NCBI GenBank assembly: GCA_036380835.1
Contig: DASVDZ010000007.1
Location: forward strand, 1 to 64,000
Length of the DNA: 64,000 bases
Source: DASQJL01 sp036380835
GTDB lineage: Bacteria > Eisenbacteria > RBG-16-71-46 > SZUA-252
Direction: 5' to 3'
Shown here one piece after another: positions 1 to 8,427 of this stretch. Both the position numbers and the translations under genes were made by a program. The first letter of the stretch is position 1, and each line of letters begins with the position of its first letter. The notes beneath the pieces were generated by a model, which was not told where the DNA came from, searched no databases, and was given only the letters and a program-made list of their open reading frames with translations.

Positions 1-1640
1 GGCGAGGCGAGGACGAGCGCCGCGGCCGTCCGCCTCGCGCGCCTCGCGTCGCCGCGCGCCGAGGTGCGCGCCCCCTCCCGAAGCCCGGCCGCGAGGAGGA
101 GCGCCGCGAGCGAGGCCGCGACCGCGCCGGGCGCTGGCGGCGCATGGATCGGCCAGGGGCGGAGGAGCCGGGAGCCCCACGAGTTCAGGAAGAGGAGGAG
201 GAGCCCCGACGCGTCGACCGCGCCCGCCGCCGCGTCGCGGAGGAGGCCGGGCCCCGCGGCCTGGAGCGCGAGGAGGAGGATCGCGTGGCCCATGAAGAGG
301 CCGCAGAGCGGCACGACCGCGAGGTTCAAGAGGAACCCGGCGACGGGCAGGGAGCCGAAGAGGCGCGTCGCGATGGCGAACGTTCCCGCCGTGGCCGCCG
401 CGCTCTGGGCCGCGAGCGAGACGACGCCCGCCGCGACGGCGCGGAGCCGCCGCGCCGCGCCGGAGGGACCCTCGCCGGCCGAGAGGCCGACGCCGCCCAC
501 GGCCAGGAGGCCGAGAACGGCGCCGAACGAGAGTTGGAACCCGGGGTCGAGCGGCGCGAGCGGATCGAAGAGATGGAGCAGGAGCCCCGCCAGCCCCCAA
601 GCGGCGAAGGGACGGACCGCGCGACCGAGGAGGCGCCCGCTCCGGACGGCGCTCCAGAGGATCGCGGCGCGAAGCGCCGACGCGGGGGCCCCGACGAGGA
701 GCGTGTAGAACCAGACGGCGAGGAGCTCGAGCAGGAGGCCGGGGCCGCCCGCGATCCGAAGGGCCCGCGCGAGGAGCATGGCGAACCCGCCGAGCACGCA
801 GACGTGGAGCCCCGAGATCGAGAGCACGTGAATCGTGCCGCCGTCCCGGAACGCGTCGCGCGTGCCCGGCTCGATGCCGGAGCGGTCGCCGAGGATCATC
901 CCGCGGGCGAGCGCGGCTACCGGAGGCGCGAGCGAGGCCGCGAACGCGCGCGCGATCCGGTCGCGAAGGAGCTCGGCCGGCCCGGCGCCGCGCTCCGGCG
1001 CGTCGGACGGCGCGGCGACCGAGAAGGGATCGACGTCCACCGTTCCCGAGAGGCCGAGCCGCTCCATCGAGCGCCCCGGGGCGTCGACGCCCTGATTCCT
1101 CGCGTCCTCGGGGGGTCGGAACGATCCCTCGAGGGAGATCCAGAGGCCCGGGAGCGTCCATCGCGGCGCGAGCGCCTGGTCGCGGAAGCGGAGGAGGACC
1201 CGCGCGCGACAGGGCGCCGACGTCTCCCCCACCGCGACGCGACGCGCCTCGAACGCGATCGACGGAACGCGGGCGTCGGAAGCGACGGTGTCGAGCAGAC
1301 GCCCTTCGACTCGGACGTGGACGGGGCGGGGGTGGACCGGGAGCGGCCAGAGCGCGCCGTCCGCTTCGGCTCCCAGCGCGGCGCCCGCGGCGAGGAGCGC
1401 CGCGACGCCGAACAGCGCCTCGAGAAGCCCAGGCAGCTCGCGACGGATCCCGGGCGCGCGCCGGGAGGACGCGGCCGCGGCCAGGAGCGAGGCGGCGCCC
1501 AGGAGGAAGGCGGCCGCGAGCGCCGGGCCCTCGATCCGCGCCGGGAGCGGCGCGAGCGCGGACGCGGCGTGGCCCGCGACGACGAGCGCCCAGAGCGTCA
1601 CCGGCGCGGGCCAGCGCAGGAGCGGCGGCGAGCCGCGCAT
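1..1640 (-). CDS. comEC: ComEC/Rec2-family DNA uptake channel, 3' part cut by window edge
   Basis: The minus strand is open from an ATG at 1640 to the left edge (546 codons). ComEC forms the inner-membrane channel that takes single-stranded DNA into the cytoplasm during natural transformation. The N-terminus has Leu/Ala-rich membrane segments followed by a soluble stretch typical of the DUF4131 region. Around residues 245-285 comes the family signature: LGDRSGI, then TRDAFRDGGTIHVLSISGLH, which opens the Competence core of membrane helices. The C-terminal helices and any metallo-beta-lactamase domain lie outside the window. A GGAG sits 7 nt before the ATG. The gene follows the PEGA protein by 66 bp and is probably cotranscribed with it. 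Identity is secure; whether the organism is naturally competent cannot be judged here. Confidence 0.88.
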   Translation of the reverse strand, partial: MRGSPPLLRWPAPVTLWALVVAGHAASALAPLPARIEGPALAAAFLLGAASLLAAAASSRRAPGIRRELPGLLEALFGVAALLAAGAALGAEADGALWPLPVHPRPVHVRVEGRLLDTVASDARVPSIAFEARRVAVGETSAPCRARVLLRFRDQALAPRWTLPGLWISLEGSFRPPEDARNQGVDAPGRSMERLGLSGTVDVDPFSVAAPSDAPERGAGPAELLRDRIARAFAASLAPPVAALARGMILGDRSGIEPGTRDAFRDGGTIHVLSISGLHVCVLGGFAMLLARALRIAGGPGLLLELLAVWFYTLLVGAPASALRAAILWSAVRSGRLLGRAVRPFAAWGLAGLLLHLFDPLAPLDPGFQLSFGAVLGLLAVGGVGLSAGEGPSGAARRLRAVAAGVVSLAAQSAAATAGTFAIATRLFGSLPVAGFLLNLAVVPLCGLFMGHAILLLALQAAGPGLLRDAAAGAVDASGLLLLFLNSWGSRLLRPWPIHAPPAPGAVAASLAALLLAAGLREGARTSARGDARRARRTAAALVLAS

Positions 1641-1706
1641 GGCGTGTCTCCATCGCGGGGCGGTTCACGGGCGGATCCGCGGCGGGGAGGAGGGCCGCGG
1701 CGCGAC

Positions 1707-4079
1707 TCAGTCGCGGACGGGAATGGTGACGATCTCGGAGTAGTACTCGCGCCCGGTCGCCCCGGTCGCCTTCACGAAGAAGCGGACCTTCCGCGCGGCG
1801 TTCCGCAGCACCTCGGGCGGGAGGAGCCCGGCGTACGTGCGCTCGCCGTCCTCCAGCAGGGTCATCCGCTTCGCCTGGAACGAGCCTCCCGGCGGCGCGG
1901 CGCAGAGCCAGAGGACCGTCGACTCGTCCCACTCCTCGGCCGGGAGCGAGATCGTGATCGGGAGCGGGTTCGAGATGGAGGCGAACGCGGGCGGGTCGAC
2001 CGCGATCGGCGGCGCGGAGTTCGCGCCGAACTCGGCGTTGACGAAGTGCTCGCCGCCGGACTGCACGTCGAGGACCGTGACCTGCGCCGGGAAGTCGCGT
2101 CGCACCACGCGCACGCTGTGGATCCCGGGCGCCAGCTCGGCCGTGAGCGGCGTGGCGCCGCGGGCGACGCCGTCGATCCAGACCGGATCGTTCTTCCCCG
2201 CCTGGAACCCGGTGTCGGAGAGGATCGCGGACCGGACGGTCAGGCGCCCCTTCTCGGGTATCGCGCCCGCGTTCCCCACGAGCTCGACCGGCGTGTCGCG
2301 GAGCACGTCCACCTCCCCCGCGGTCGTGGTCAATCCCGGCCCGCCGAAGCGGACGAGGTGGCGCCCGGCGACCAGCCGCGCGATCGTGAGCGGCGTCGTT
2401 CCCGCGTATTCACCGTCCACGTAGACGTCGAGCACGCGTGTCTCGTCGGAGGAGCGGAACGTGGCGGTCCCGTAGATCGCCGGATGGATCACGAGGCGAG
2501 ACCCGGCGGCCAGCTCGAGCGTGTCGCGCCAGACGCCCGAGACGCCCCAGTCGAGCTCGACCTTGTGGAGCCCTGGATCGAGCGTGACCGACGCGAGCGG
2601 CGTCCGCCCCGCGAGCGCTTCGCCGTCGACCCGCACGATCGCGCCCGGCGGGTCGGAGAGGAAGTCGACCGTCCCGGTGGCCGGAGCCGTCGCCGCGGGA
2701 CGTCCCTTCGTGTCGCGCGTGCCGAGAATGCCCGGGAGAATGGCGCGGAGGAGGAGCGCGAGCGCGATGATCGCGAGCGCGCCGCCGCCCCAGAGCGCGA
2801 GCGGCTCGTACCAGGGGCGCTCCTCCTCCACCGCCTGGAGCTCGCGGGGCCGCGCCGGCGTCGCCGGGGCGCCCCCGTCCGCGTCACGCCCGCGCGGCGC
2901 CCGGTCGGAGCTCTCCTCGAGCGGCTCGGAGGGAGCGACGGCGGCGACGACGGGAGCGACGGGGGGCGTGGGAGCGACGGGAGCCGCGTGGGCCGGCGTC
3001 TCCTCGACGGCCCGTTCTTCGGCGGCGCGCTCGACGGTCCGTTCCTCGCCGGCGCGCGATGCCGTGGCGAAGGCCGGCGTCCCGGCGAAGGCCGGCATGG
3101 GGGCGTCCTCTTCGGGCGGCGGCGCGTCCGGCAGGTCGTCGAAGGAGATCGGCGGCGTCTGCGGCGAATCGCCGGACCGGAGCGGCGTCGCTTCCGGCAA
3201 GTCGCCGAGCGTGAGCACCGACGCGTCGGGAGGCGTCGCGACATCGAGGCTCTCGATCGAGTCGGCATCCGGCGCTTCCGCCCCGCCTGTGGCCGAGTCG
3301 AGCATCCCCGCGGCCGGATGGAGCGGCGCGATCTCGAGCGGCGTGGGGGCGCCCGCGTCGGCCGGTCCCCCGGTTCGCGGCGCGTCGGCCAGAGCCTCCG
3401 CGCGCGCCGGAAGGGACGCGTCTTCCCCGGGCGCGAGGATGCGGACGGCGATCCGGCCGCGGTCGGCGGAGCCCTCGACCCCGGCGCGCAGGAGCTGCGC
3501 CCCGTCCCGCGCCGCGGCCAGCACCGCGGCGAGCGCCATCAGCTCTCCCTCGCGGAGCGGGCGGGTGCTCATGAGGTAGACGTCGCCGGCCTCGGGGCGG
3601 AGCGGCACGACCTCGATCCGAACCTGGGATTCCGAGCCGAGCGCGCCGCGCGGCGTCCGCTCGGGGTGATCCTCGTCGCCCAAGCGCTTGAGCCGCGAGA
3701 GGAGGCCGGCGCGATAGCGGAAGCAGGGGCAGTCGCCGGCCGAGACGAGCACGCCGTCGCCCCCGTGGAAGGCCAGCGCGAGAACCGCGACCCAGGGACG
3801 GTCGCGCTCGGGACGTCGCATGAGCTCCGCGTGGATCGATCGAAACGAGTCGATCAGGAGGCGAAGCGGAGGCTCGGAGCCCTCCGCGGCCACCCCGAGA
3901 GCGACCGAGATCTTCTCCTTGACCCAGATCGTCGGGTCGATGACGTCGGTGACCGAGACGGAGGCGCGGGCCGCCAACGCGAAGCCCCGATCCGGATCGA
4001 GGAAGGACAACGCTCCCTCGCGGTCGGGGCTTCGGAGCAGACCTGCGATGTGAAGCTGACCACCCAATTCCACGCTCAT
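1707..4079 (-). CDS. Degenerate PP2C-like domain, transmembrane segment and three PEGA repeats
   Basis: A 790-residue protein. Residues 1-205 follow the PP2C/SpoIIE phosphatase layout: a GD motif in SAGDCPCFRYRAG, a DH pair in LGDEDHPERTPRGALG, and YLMSTRPL where active enzymes have a Ser-Asp-Gly motif. That metal-binding Asp-Gly is replaced, and I see no N-terminal DG metal motif either, so it is probably a pseudophosphatase. Residues 205-420 are Ala/Pro/Asp/Glu-rich and probably disordered. One membrane helix lies near 424-448, followed by three PEGA-type repeats (about 465-530, 535-600 and 612-690, e.g. PPGAIVRVDGEALAGRTPL) and a beta-rich C-terminus. The likely topology is N-terminus in the cytoplasm and PEGA repeats outside. 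The ATG is only 2 nt from a predicted +1. The substrate or partner is unknown. Confidence 0.7.
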   Translation of the reverse strand: MSVELGGQLHIAGLLRSPDREGALSFLDPDRGFALAARASVSVTDVIDPTIWVKEKISVALGVAAEGSEPPLRLLIDSFRSIHAELMRRPERDRPWVAVLALAFHGGDGVLVSAGDCPCFRYRAGLLSRLKRLGDEDHPERTPRGALGSESQVRIEVVPLRPEAGDVYLMSTRPLREGELMALAAVLAAARDGAQLLRAGVEGSADRGRIAVRILAPGEDASLPARAEALADAPRTGGPADAGAPTPLEIAPLHPAAGMLDSATGGAEAPDADSIESLDVATPPDASVLTLGDLPEATPLRSGDSPQTPPISFDDLPDAPPPEEDAPMPAFAGTPAFATASRAGEERTVERAAEERAVEETPAHAAPVAPTPPVAPVVAAVAPSEPLEESSDRAPRGRDADGGAPATPARPRELQAVEEERPWYEPLALWGGGALAIIALALLLRAILPGILGTRDTKGRPAATAPATGTVDFLSDPPGAIVRVDGEALAGRTPLASVTLDPGLHKVELDWGVSGVWRDTLELAAGSRLVIHPAIYGTATFRSSDETRVLDVYVDGEYAGTTPLTIARLVAGRHLVRFGGPGLTTTAGEVDVLRDTPVELVGNAGAIPEKGRLTVRSAILSDTGFQAGKNDPVWIDGVARGATPLTAELAPGIHSVRVVRRDFPAQVTVLDVQSGGEHFVNAEFGANSAPPIAVDPPAFASISNPLPITISLPAEEWDESTVLWLCAAPPGGSFQAKRMTLLEDGERTYAGLLPPEVLRNAARKVRFFVKATGATGREYYSEIVTIPVRD

Positions 4080-4087
4080 CGCGTCGC

Positions 4088-4116
4088 AGAATAGATTCGG
4101 GCCCGACCACTGTCAA
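4088..4116 (-). promoter_or_regulatory. Housekeeping promoter of the PEGA gene, near-leaderless
   Basis: Read on the minus strand: TTGACA (4111-4116), a 17 bp spacer, TATTCT (4088-4093). With +1 expected 7 nt after the -10, transcription starts at about 4081, only 2 nt before the ATG at 4079, so there is no room for a Shine-Dalgarno sequence. Confidence 0.65.
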
Positions 4117-4136
4117 CGAACGCTTGGGCCCGTTGG

Positions 4137-4152
4137 TGGCACGTCGCTTGCA
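4137..4152 (+). promoter_or_regulatory. Sigma-54 (RpoN) -24/-12 promoter element
   Basis: TGGCACGTCGCTTGCA matches the RpoN consensus TGGCACG-N4-TTGCA at every defined position. The invariant GG (4138-4139) and GC (4150-4151) are separated by 10 nt. The predicted +1 is near 4163, reading into the lytic transglycosylase. An NtrC-family activator would be required; none is encoded in this window. Confidence 0.75.
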
Positions 4153-4232
4153 GCCATGATGCGGTGGGTAGCCCCGGGGGACGGGGCACCGGCGCTTAGG
4201 GCGCCCGACCTGTCAGAGCAGGCGGTTGCGTC

Positions 4233-4261
4233 TTGCAATTTGCACGAATCGCCGGTAACGT
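4233..4261 (+). promoter_or_regulatory. Possible second, sigma-70-type promoter for the lytic transglycosylase
   Basis: TTGCAA (4233-4238), a 17 bp spacer, TAACGT (4256-4261). The -10 follows the TAnnnT pattern of the other promoters here, but the -35 is only partly conserved. Predicted +1 is about 4268, leaving a leader of about 120 nt. Confidence 0.35.
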
Positions 4262-4388
4262 GCCGGGGTTCCTGCCGGTCATCATTTGGTCCCCCGGGTT
4301 CCCGTTGTCCACCGATCGGACGGCTCCACCAACGAGGCCTCGAGTCCGATCGCAGAATCTAGGGTGACCTTTGCTGGAGGCCCCGTTG

Positions 4389-5825
4389 ATGCGGCTTTCG
4401 ACGAAACTGATCGTGGCGGCTCTGCTCTCGACGGGCGTCGCCACCATTCCGGCCCAGGCCCACACCATGGGTCCGGACCTTCCGGGGTGGGCGACCGCCA
4501 ACATCGGGCCCTCGTCGCCCGCCTCGAAGCCGGACGATGGTCACGCGCCCGCGGCCGATCCGCTGACCCCGGTTCGGACCGATCTGGCTCGCGCCCAGGA
4601 CCTGGCTCAATCGGGCCACGCCCCCGAGGCCCTCGCGGCCGTGCAGCAGGGGCTCCACGATCTCAACGGCCTCTCCCCTTCGCGCCCCGGCGTGGCCACG
4701 TTGCGCGACCAGCTCGAGGACGTGCGCGACCGCTTGACGCGCACCGACGCCGAGTCGAGCCCGGCCGCCGATTCCAGCCTCGCGAGCGGATCGAACGGCG
4801 GCTCGTCCGACGATTCGGCGCGGCTCAAGCCGGTGATCCCCGAGCGGAACGAGCGCGTCGACAAGTGGATGGACTACTTCACCGGCCGCGGCCGCGAGAA
4901 CTTCCAGCGCTGGCTCTCGCGCTCGGGGTCGTACATGGATCTGCTCACGCGGAGCCTCAGGGCCGAGGGCGTCCCCGAGGAGCTCGCGAACCTCGTCTTC
5001 GTCGAGAGCGGGTTCAACATGCAGGCGAAATCGGTGGCGCGCGCCGTCGGGCCGTGGCAGTTCATCCGCGGCACGGCCAAGCTCTTCGGGCTCGAAATGA
5101 CGCCCTACGTCGACGAGCGGCGCGATCCCGAGCTGGCGACGCGCGCGGCCGCGCGATACCTGCGCCGGCTCTACGAGATGTTCGACGGGGATTGGGCGCT
5201 CGCGCTCGCCGCGTACAACAGCGGCGAGGGGACGATCCAGCGAGCGATCAAGCGCCAGGGAACCTCGGACTTCTGGTCGCTCAAGCTCCCGCGCGAGACG
5301 CGCGACTACGTGCCGCAGTTCATGGCGGCCATGGAGATCGCGTCCGATCCGGAGCGCTATGGATTCGAGGTCCCCGACAACTCGCCCTGGCGCGTCGACC
5401 GCGTCACGGTCAGCGGACCGGTCGATCTCAAGCTGATCGCGAAGGTGACGGAGGTTCCGATCGACGAGCTGGAGCGGCTGAACCCGTCCTTGGTCCGCCA
5501 CCGGATGCCCGCCGACCACGACGGCACCGAGCTTCGCGTGCCGCACGGCTCGGGGGACGAGGTGCAGGCGGTGCTCGACACGCAGTACAATCCGAAGCCG
5601 CTCACGAAGGCGGAGCTCCGCGCCGCCACCCGGGCGCACCGCCTCGAGATCCGGCGCTCGGCGTCCCGCCACCACCGGGTCCGCCGGTCGCACATCGTGC
5701 GCCACGGGGAAACGCTCTCCCAGATCGCGGCGCGCCACGGCACGAGCACGAGGCGCCTCGCCCGGCTGAACGGCCTCGCCAGCACGAGCCAGGTCCGCAC
5801 GGGCCAGAGGATCCGGCTCCCCTAG
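4389..5825 (+). CDS. MltD-like membrane-bound lytic transglycosylase with C-terminal LysM
   Basis: A 478-residue exported enzyme predicted to cleave the glycan strands of peptidoglycan in the periplasm. I chose the ATG at 4389 because a GGAGG (4376-4380) lies 8 nt upstream and the first 24 residues form a signal peptide ending in Ala-Gln-Ala; an earlier in-frame TTG at 4371 lacks these. After a low-complexity stretch, the SLT domain spans about residues 155-330, with the catalytic Glu in VFVESGFN (about residue 207), then GPWQFIRGTA and LAAYNSGEG. A LysM-like linker follows, and one clear LysM (about 435-478, HGETLSQIAARHG) binds glycan. It is isolated on the plus strand, is controlled by the sigma-54 element, and shares a CTAG with the stop of the opposing glgC gene. 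It lacks a lipobox, unlike E. coli MltD. Confidence 0.88.
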   Translation: MRLSTKLIVAALLSTGVATIPAQAHTMGPDLPGWATANIGPSSPASKPDDGHAPAADPLTPVRTDLARAQDLAQSGHAPEALAAVQQGLHDLNGLSPSRPGVATLRDQLEDVRDRLTRTDAESSPAADSSLASGSNGGSSDDSARLKPVIPERNERVDKWMDYFTGRGRENFQRWLSRSGSYMDLLTRSLRAEGVPEELANLVFVESGFNMQAKSVARAVGPWQFIRGTAKLFGLEMTPYVDERRDPELATRAAARYLRRLYEMFDGDWALALAAYNSGEGTIQRAIKRQGTSDFWSLKLPRETRDYVPQFMAAMEIASDPERYGFEVPDNSPWRVDRVTVSGPVDLKLIAKVTEVPIDELERLNPSLVRHRMPADHDGTELRVPHGSGDEVQAVLDTQYNPKPLTKAELRAATRAHRLEIRRSASRHHRVRRSHIVRHGETLSQIAARHGTSTRRLARLNGLASTSQVRTGQRIRLP

Positions 5826-7126
5826 TCGCCCGGCGCGCGGCCCTCCGCGGGCCTTGCCTCCGGCTCGCTCCGCTCCACCACGTCGCCGCACGCCACTTCC
5901 TTCGAGTGGAAGTCCTCCTCCGTCAGGTCGGGCGCCAGCCGCGCGTTCCGGCCGACGACGACTCCCTCGGGCAGGCGGGACGCCTTCCCCACGATCGTGA
6001 GTCCCGACGAGAGGTGCTCCGGACAGGACCGGTTGGCCCGGGTGGCTTCGCCGTGCCCGACGATCGCGCCGCGGCCCACGTGGACCCGCTTGTCGAGGAC
6101 CACGCGGTCGAGCGTCGCCTGCGGCCCGATCCAGGAGTCGTTCATGACGATCGAGTCGCGCACCGAGGCCCCTTCCTCCACCACGACGCCCGGAAAGAGG
6201 ACCGATCGCTCGACCGAGCCGTTCACGATCGTTCCGTGCGTCACGATCGAGGAGCGGACCGCGGCGCGCGGCCCGAGGCGGGCGGGCGGGTTCTCGGTGC
6301 TCGGCGTGAAGATCGGCCAGCGCGGATCCTCGAGCGGGAACGGCGGGTCGGAGGAGAGCAGGTCGAGGTTCGCGCGATAGAACGAGTCGAGCGTCCCGAT
6401 GTCCTGCCAATATCCCGGCACCGCGTGCGCGAGCACGCGGCCCCGCTCGACGAGGGCCGGGAGGATGCTCTTCCCGAAGTCGTGCGGCGTGTCGCGCTCC
6501 GCGTCGCGCGCGAGCTCCGCCCCGAGCGCCGCGGACCGGAAGACGTAGACCCCCATCGAGATCCGTCCCGACGGCGGGTTCTTCGGCTTCTCCAGGAAGC
6601 CGGTGATCCACCCTGCCCCGTCGGTGCGTACGACGCCGAACTGGCTCGCCTGCTCGAGGGGCACCTCGCAGACGGCGACGGTGGCGTCCGCCCCGCGCTC
6701 GAGATGCGCCTCGACCATGGGGCGATAGTCCATGCGGTAGACGTGGTCTCCCGAGAGGACGAGCAGGTGCTCCGCGCCCCGCTCCTCGACGCGGGCCCAG
6801 TTCTGCCAGACGGCGTCGGCCGTGCCGCGATACCAGTCGCTCTCCTCGTAGGCCTGGAACGGCTGCAGGAGCTCCACGCCGCCCCGACGGCGGTCGAGGT
6901 CCCACGGCCGCCCGATTCCGATGTGATCGCGGAGCGAGAGGGGCCGGTACTGCGTCAGGATCCCGACGTCGAAGATCCCGGAGTTCACCGCGTTCGAGAG
7001 CGTGAAGTCGATGATCCGGTACTTCCCGCCGAACGGGACCGCGGGCTTCGCCCGCTTGTCGGACAGGAGGCAGAGCCGGCTCCCGAGACCGCCCGCCAGG
7101 ATCATCGCGTAGGAGACGAAGCTCAT
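5822..7126 (-). CDS. glgC: Glucose-1-phosphate adenylyltransferase, catalytic-type GlgC
   Basis: A 434-residue ADP-glucose pyrophosphorylase. It converts ATP and glucose-1-phosphate to ADP-glucose for glycogen synthesis. The start is the ATG at 7126, which overlaps the upstream paralogue's stop (ATGA). The nucleotide-binding loop AGGLGSRL and the RAKPAVPFGGKYR motif carry both the Arg and the Lys needed for catalysis in plant and bacterial enzymes. The metal Asp is in LSGDHVYRMDY and the sugar-phosphate Lys in FLEKPKNPP. A left-handed beta-helix follows from about residue 300. It probably pairs with the adjacent paralogue as a heterotetramer, as GlgC/GlgD do in Firmicutes. That pairing is inference. 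Confidence 0.9.
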   Translation of the reverse strand: MSFVSYAMILAGGLGSRLCLLSDKRAKPAVPFGGKYRIIDFTLSNAVNSGIFDVGILTQYRPLSLRDHIGIGRPWDLDRRRGGVELLQPFQAYEESDWYRGTADAVWQNWARVEERGAEHLLVLSGDHVYRMDYRPMVEAHLERGADATVAVCEVPLEQASQFGVVRTDGAGWITGFLEKPKNPPSGRISMGVYVFRSAALGAELARDAERDTPHDFGKSILPALVERGRVLAHAVPGYWQDIGTLDSFYRANLDLLSSDPPFPLEDPRWPIFTPSTENPPARLGPRAAVRSSIVTHGTIVNGSVERSVLFPGVVVEEGASVRDSIVMNDSWIGPQATLDRVVLDKRVHVGRGAIVGHGEATRANRSCPEHLSSGLTIVGKASRLPEGVVVGRNARLAPDLTEEDFHSKEVACGDVVERSEPEARPAEGRAPGD

Positions 7127-8391
7127 CGCCGCCCTCCCGCCCTCGCGCGGATGTAGGAGCCCGGCGGCACCTCGCGCGATGGCACGTCGCCCTCGCGGAC
7201 GCCGATGTCGACGATGGTGTTCCACCCGACGTGGCACCAGGCCGGCGTCTCCGCGCCCTTCCCGATCACGACGAGCCGCGACGCCAGGTCGTTCGGGACC
7301 TCGAGGTTCGGGACCGATTCCCCGGTTCCGAGTACGGTTCCCTCCCCGAGGCGCACCCCCTTGTCGACGATCGCGCGGGTGACGCGCGCCCCCGAGAGGA
7401 TCCGCGCGTCGTGCATGACGATCGACTCCTCGACGACCGCCCCGGCGCTCACGTGCACGCCCGGGAAGAGGATCGAGCGCCGGACGGTCCCCGCGACCCG
7501 GGCTCCGTGCGCCACCAGGCTCCCCGAGATGTCACCCTCGCCGTGCACGATCGCGGGGGCGCGATCCTCGCTCGGCGTGTAGACGAGCCAGTCGGGGTCG
7601 TGCAGGTTCAGGGCGGGGTACGGCCGGAGGAGCTCCATGCTCGCCTCGTAGTAGGCGTCGATCGTGCCGATGTCCCGCCAAAAACCGTCGAGCGGATAGC
7701 CGTCCACCTTCGCCCCCGACGCGACCAGGCGCTCGACCACGTCGGTGACCAGATCGGGGCCGACGTCGGGCGCGTCGAGGCACGCGTAGAGATCGCGCGC
7801 GCGGAAGAGGTAGATCCCCGCCGAGATGGCCCCGCCGTTCGGCCGCTCCGGCTTCTCCGTCAGCGACACGACGCGGCCGTCTCCATCCACCGAGACGTAG
7901 CCGTAGCGTTCGGGCTCGCGGCTCGGGGCTTCCGTCGTGACGAGGGTCAGCGCGGCCCCGCTCGACTCGTGGCGCTCGACGAGCCGCGCGTAGTCCATCT
8001 TGTAGACGAGGTCGCCGGAGAGGACGAGGATGTGGCGCGCCTGCGCGTCCGCGATCACGTTCCGGTTCTGCGAGAGCGCGTCGGCCGTGCCCCGGTACCA
8101 GTTGGTCTCGCGCTGGCGCACGTACGGCTGCAGGAGGCGGATCCCGCCGTCCCGGCGGTCCAGGTCCCACGCGCGCCCGATGCCGATGTGACCGTGCAGC
8201 GAGAGCGGCGCGTACTGCGTGAGCACGCCGATCCGCGTGAGGCCGGAGTGGACGCAGTTCGAGAGGGTGAAGTCGATGACGCGGTACTTGCCGCCGTACG
8301 GGAGCGCCGACGCCGTGCGCATGCGCCCCAGGGCGTGGAGGCGGTCGCTCCGGCCCCCCGCCAGGATCAGGACGAAAACGGGTGGGTTCAC
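7123..8391 (-). CDS. GlgC paralogue with altered catalytic loop, probable regulatory subunit
   Basis: A 422-residue ADP-glucose pyrophosphorylase homologue starting at GTG 8391. It keeps the fold (LILAGG, YGGKYRVIDFTLSN, LSGDLVYKMDY, LTEKPERPN). However, the loop reads GGRSDRLHALGRMRTASALP, so the RAKPA motif has become RTASA and the essential Lys is Ala. In the potato enzyme the large regulatory subunit likewise lacks this Lys (Thr54) while the catalytic small subunit keeps it, so this protein is predicted to be non-catalytic or weak and to tune its neighbour. It lies first in the pair, and the 4 bp overlap supports coupled, near-stoichiometric translation. No glycogen synthase or branching enzyme is in the window. 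Confidence 0.82.
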   Translation of the reverse strand: MNPPVFVLILAGGRSDRLHALGRMRTASALPYGGKYRVIDFTLSNCVHSGLTRIGVLTQYAPLSLHGHIGIGRAWDLDRRDGGIRLLQPYVRQRETNWYRGTADALSQNRNVIADAQARHILVLSGDLVYKMDYARLVERHESSGAALTLVTTEAPSREPERYGYVSVDGDGRVVSLTEKPERPNGGAISAGIYLFRARDLYACLDAPDVGPDLVTDVVERLVASGAKVDGYPLDGFWRDIGTIDAYYEASMELLRPYPALNLHDPDWLVYTPSEDRAPAIVHGEGDISGSLVAHGARVAGTVRRSILFPGVHVSAGAVVEESIVMHDARILSGARVTRAIVDKGVRLGEGTVLGTGESVPNLEVPNDLASRLVVIGKGAETPAWCHVGWNTIVDIGVREGDVPSREVPPGSYIRARAGGRR

Positions 8392-8427
8392 GGTGTCCCG
8401 CGGCCCTCCTCGCGCGCCTCGCGGCGG

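Larger units (their letters stand above)
4080..4388. other. Divergent regulatory region between PEGA gene and lytic transglycosylase
   Basis: This 309 bp gap has no credible gene. Its left edge holds the minus-strand promoter of the PEGA gene. The centre holds a plus-strand sigma-54 element and a possible sigma-70 promoter. The predicted sigma-54 transcript would have a leader of about 225 nt with several inverted repeats, for example GGCGC/GCGCC around 4193-4207 and CCTG/CAGG around 4209-4222. I could not match the leader to a known riboswitch. Confidence 0.5.

Noticed and set aside
144..4094. Very long plus-strand open frame opposite the PEGA gene, and similar ones at 10041-13508, 18364-23643, 28033-31752 and 33069-36113
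   Set aside because: Arg/Glu/Asp-rich composition, no domain motifs, and exact antisense position to well-recognised minus-strand genes. They are by-products of high-GC codon use.
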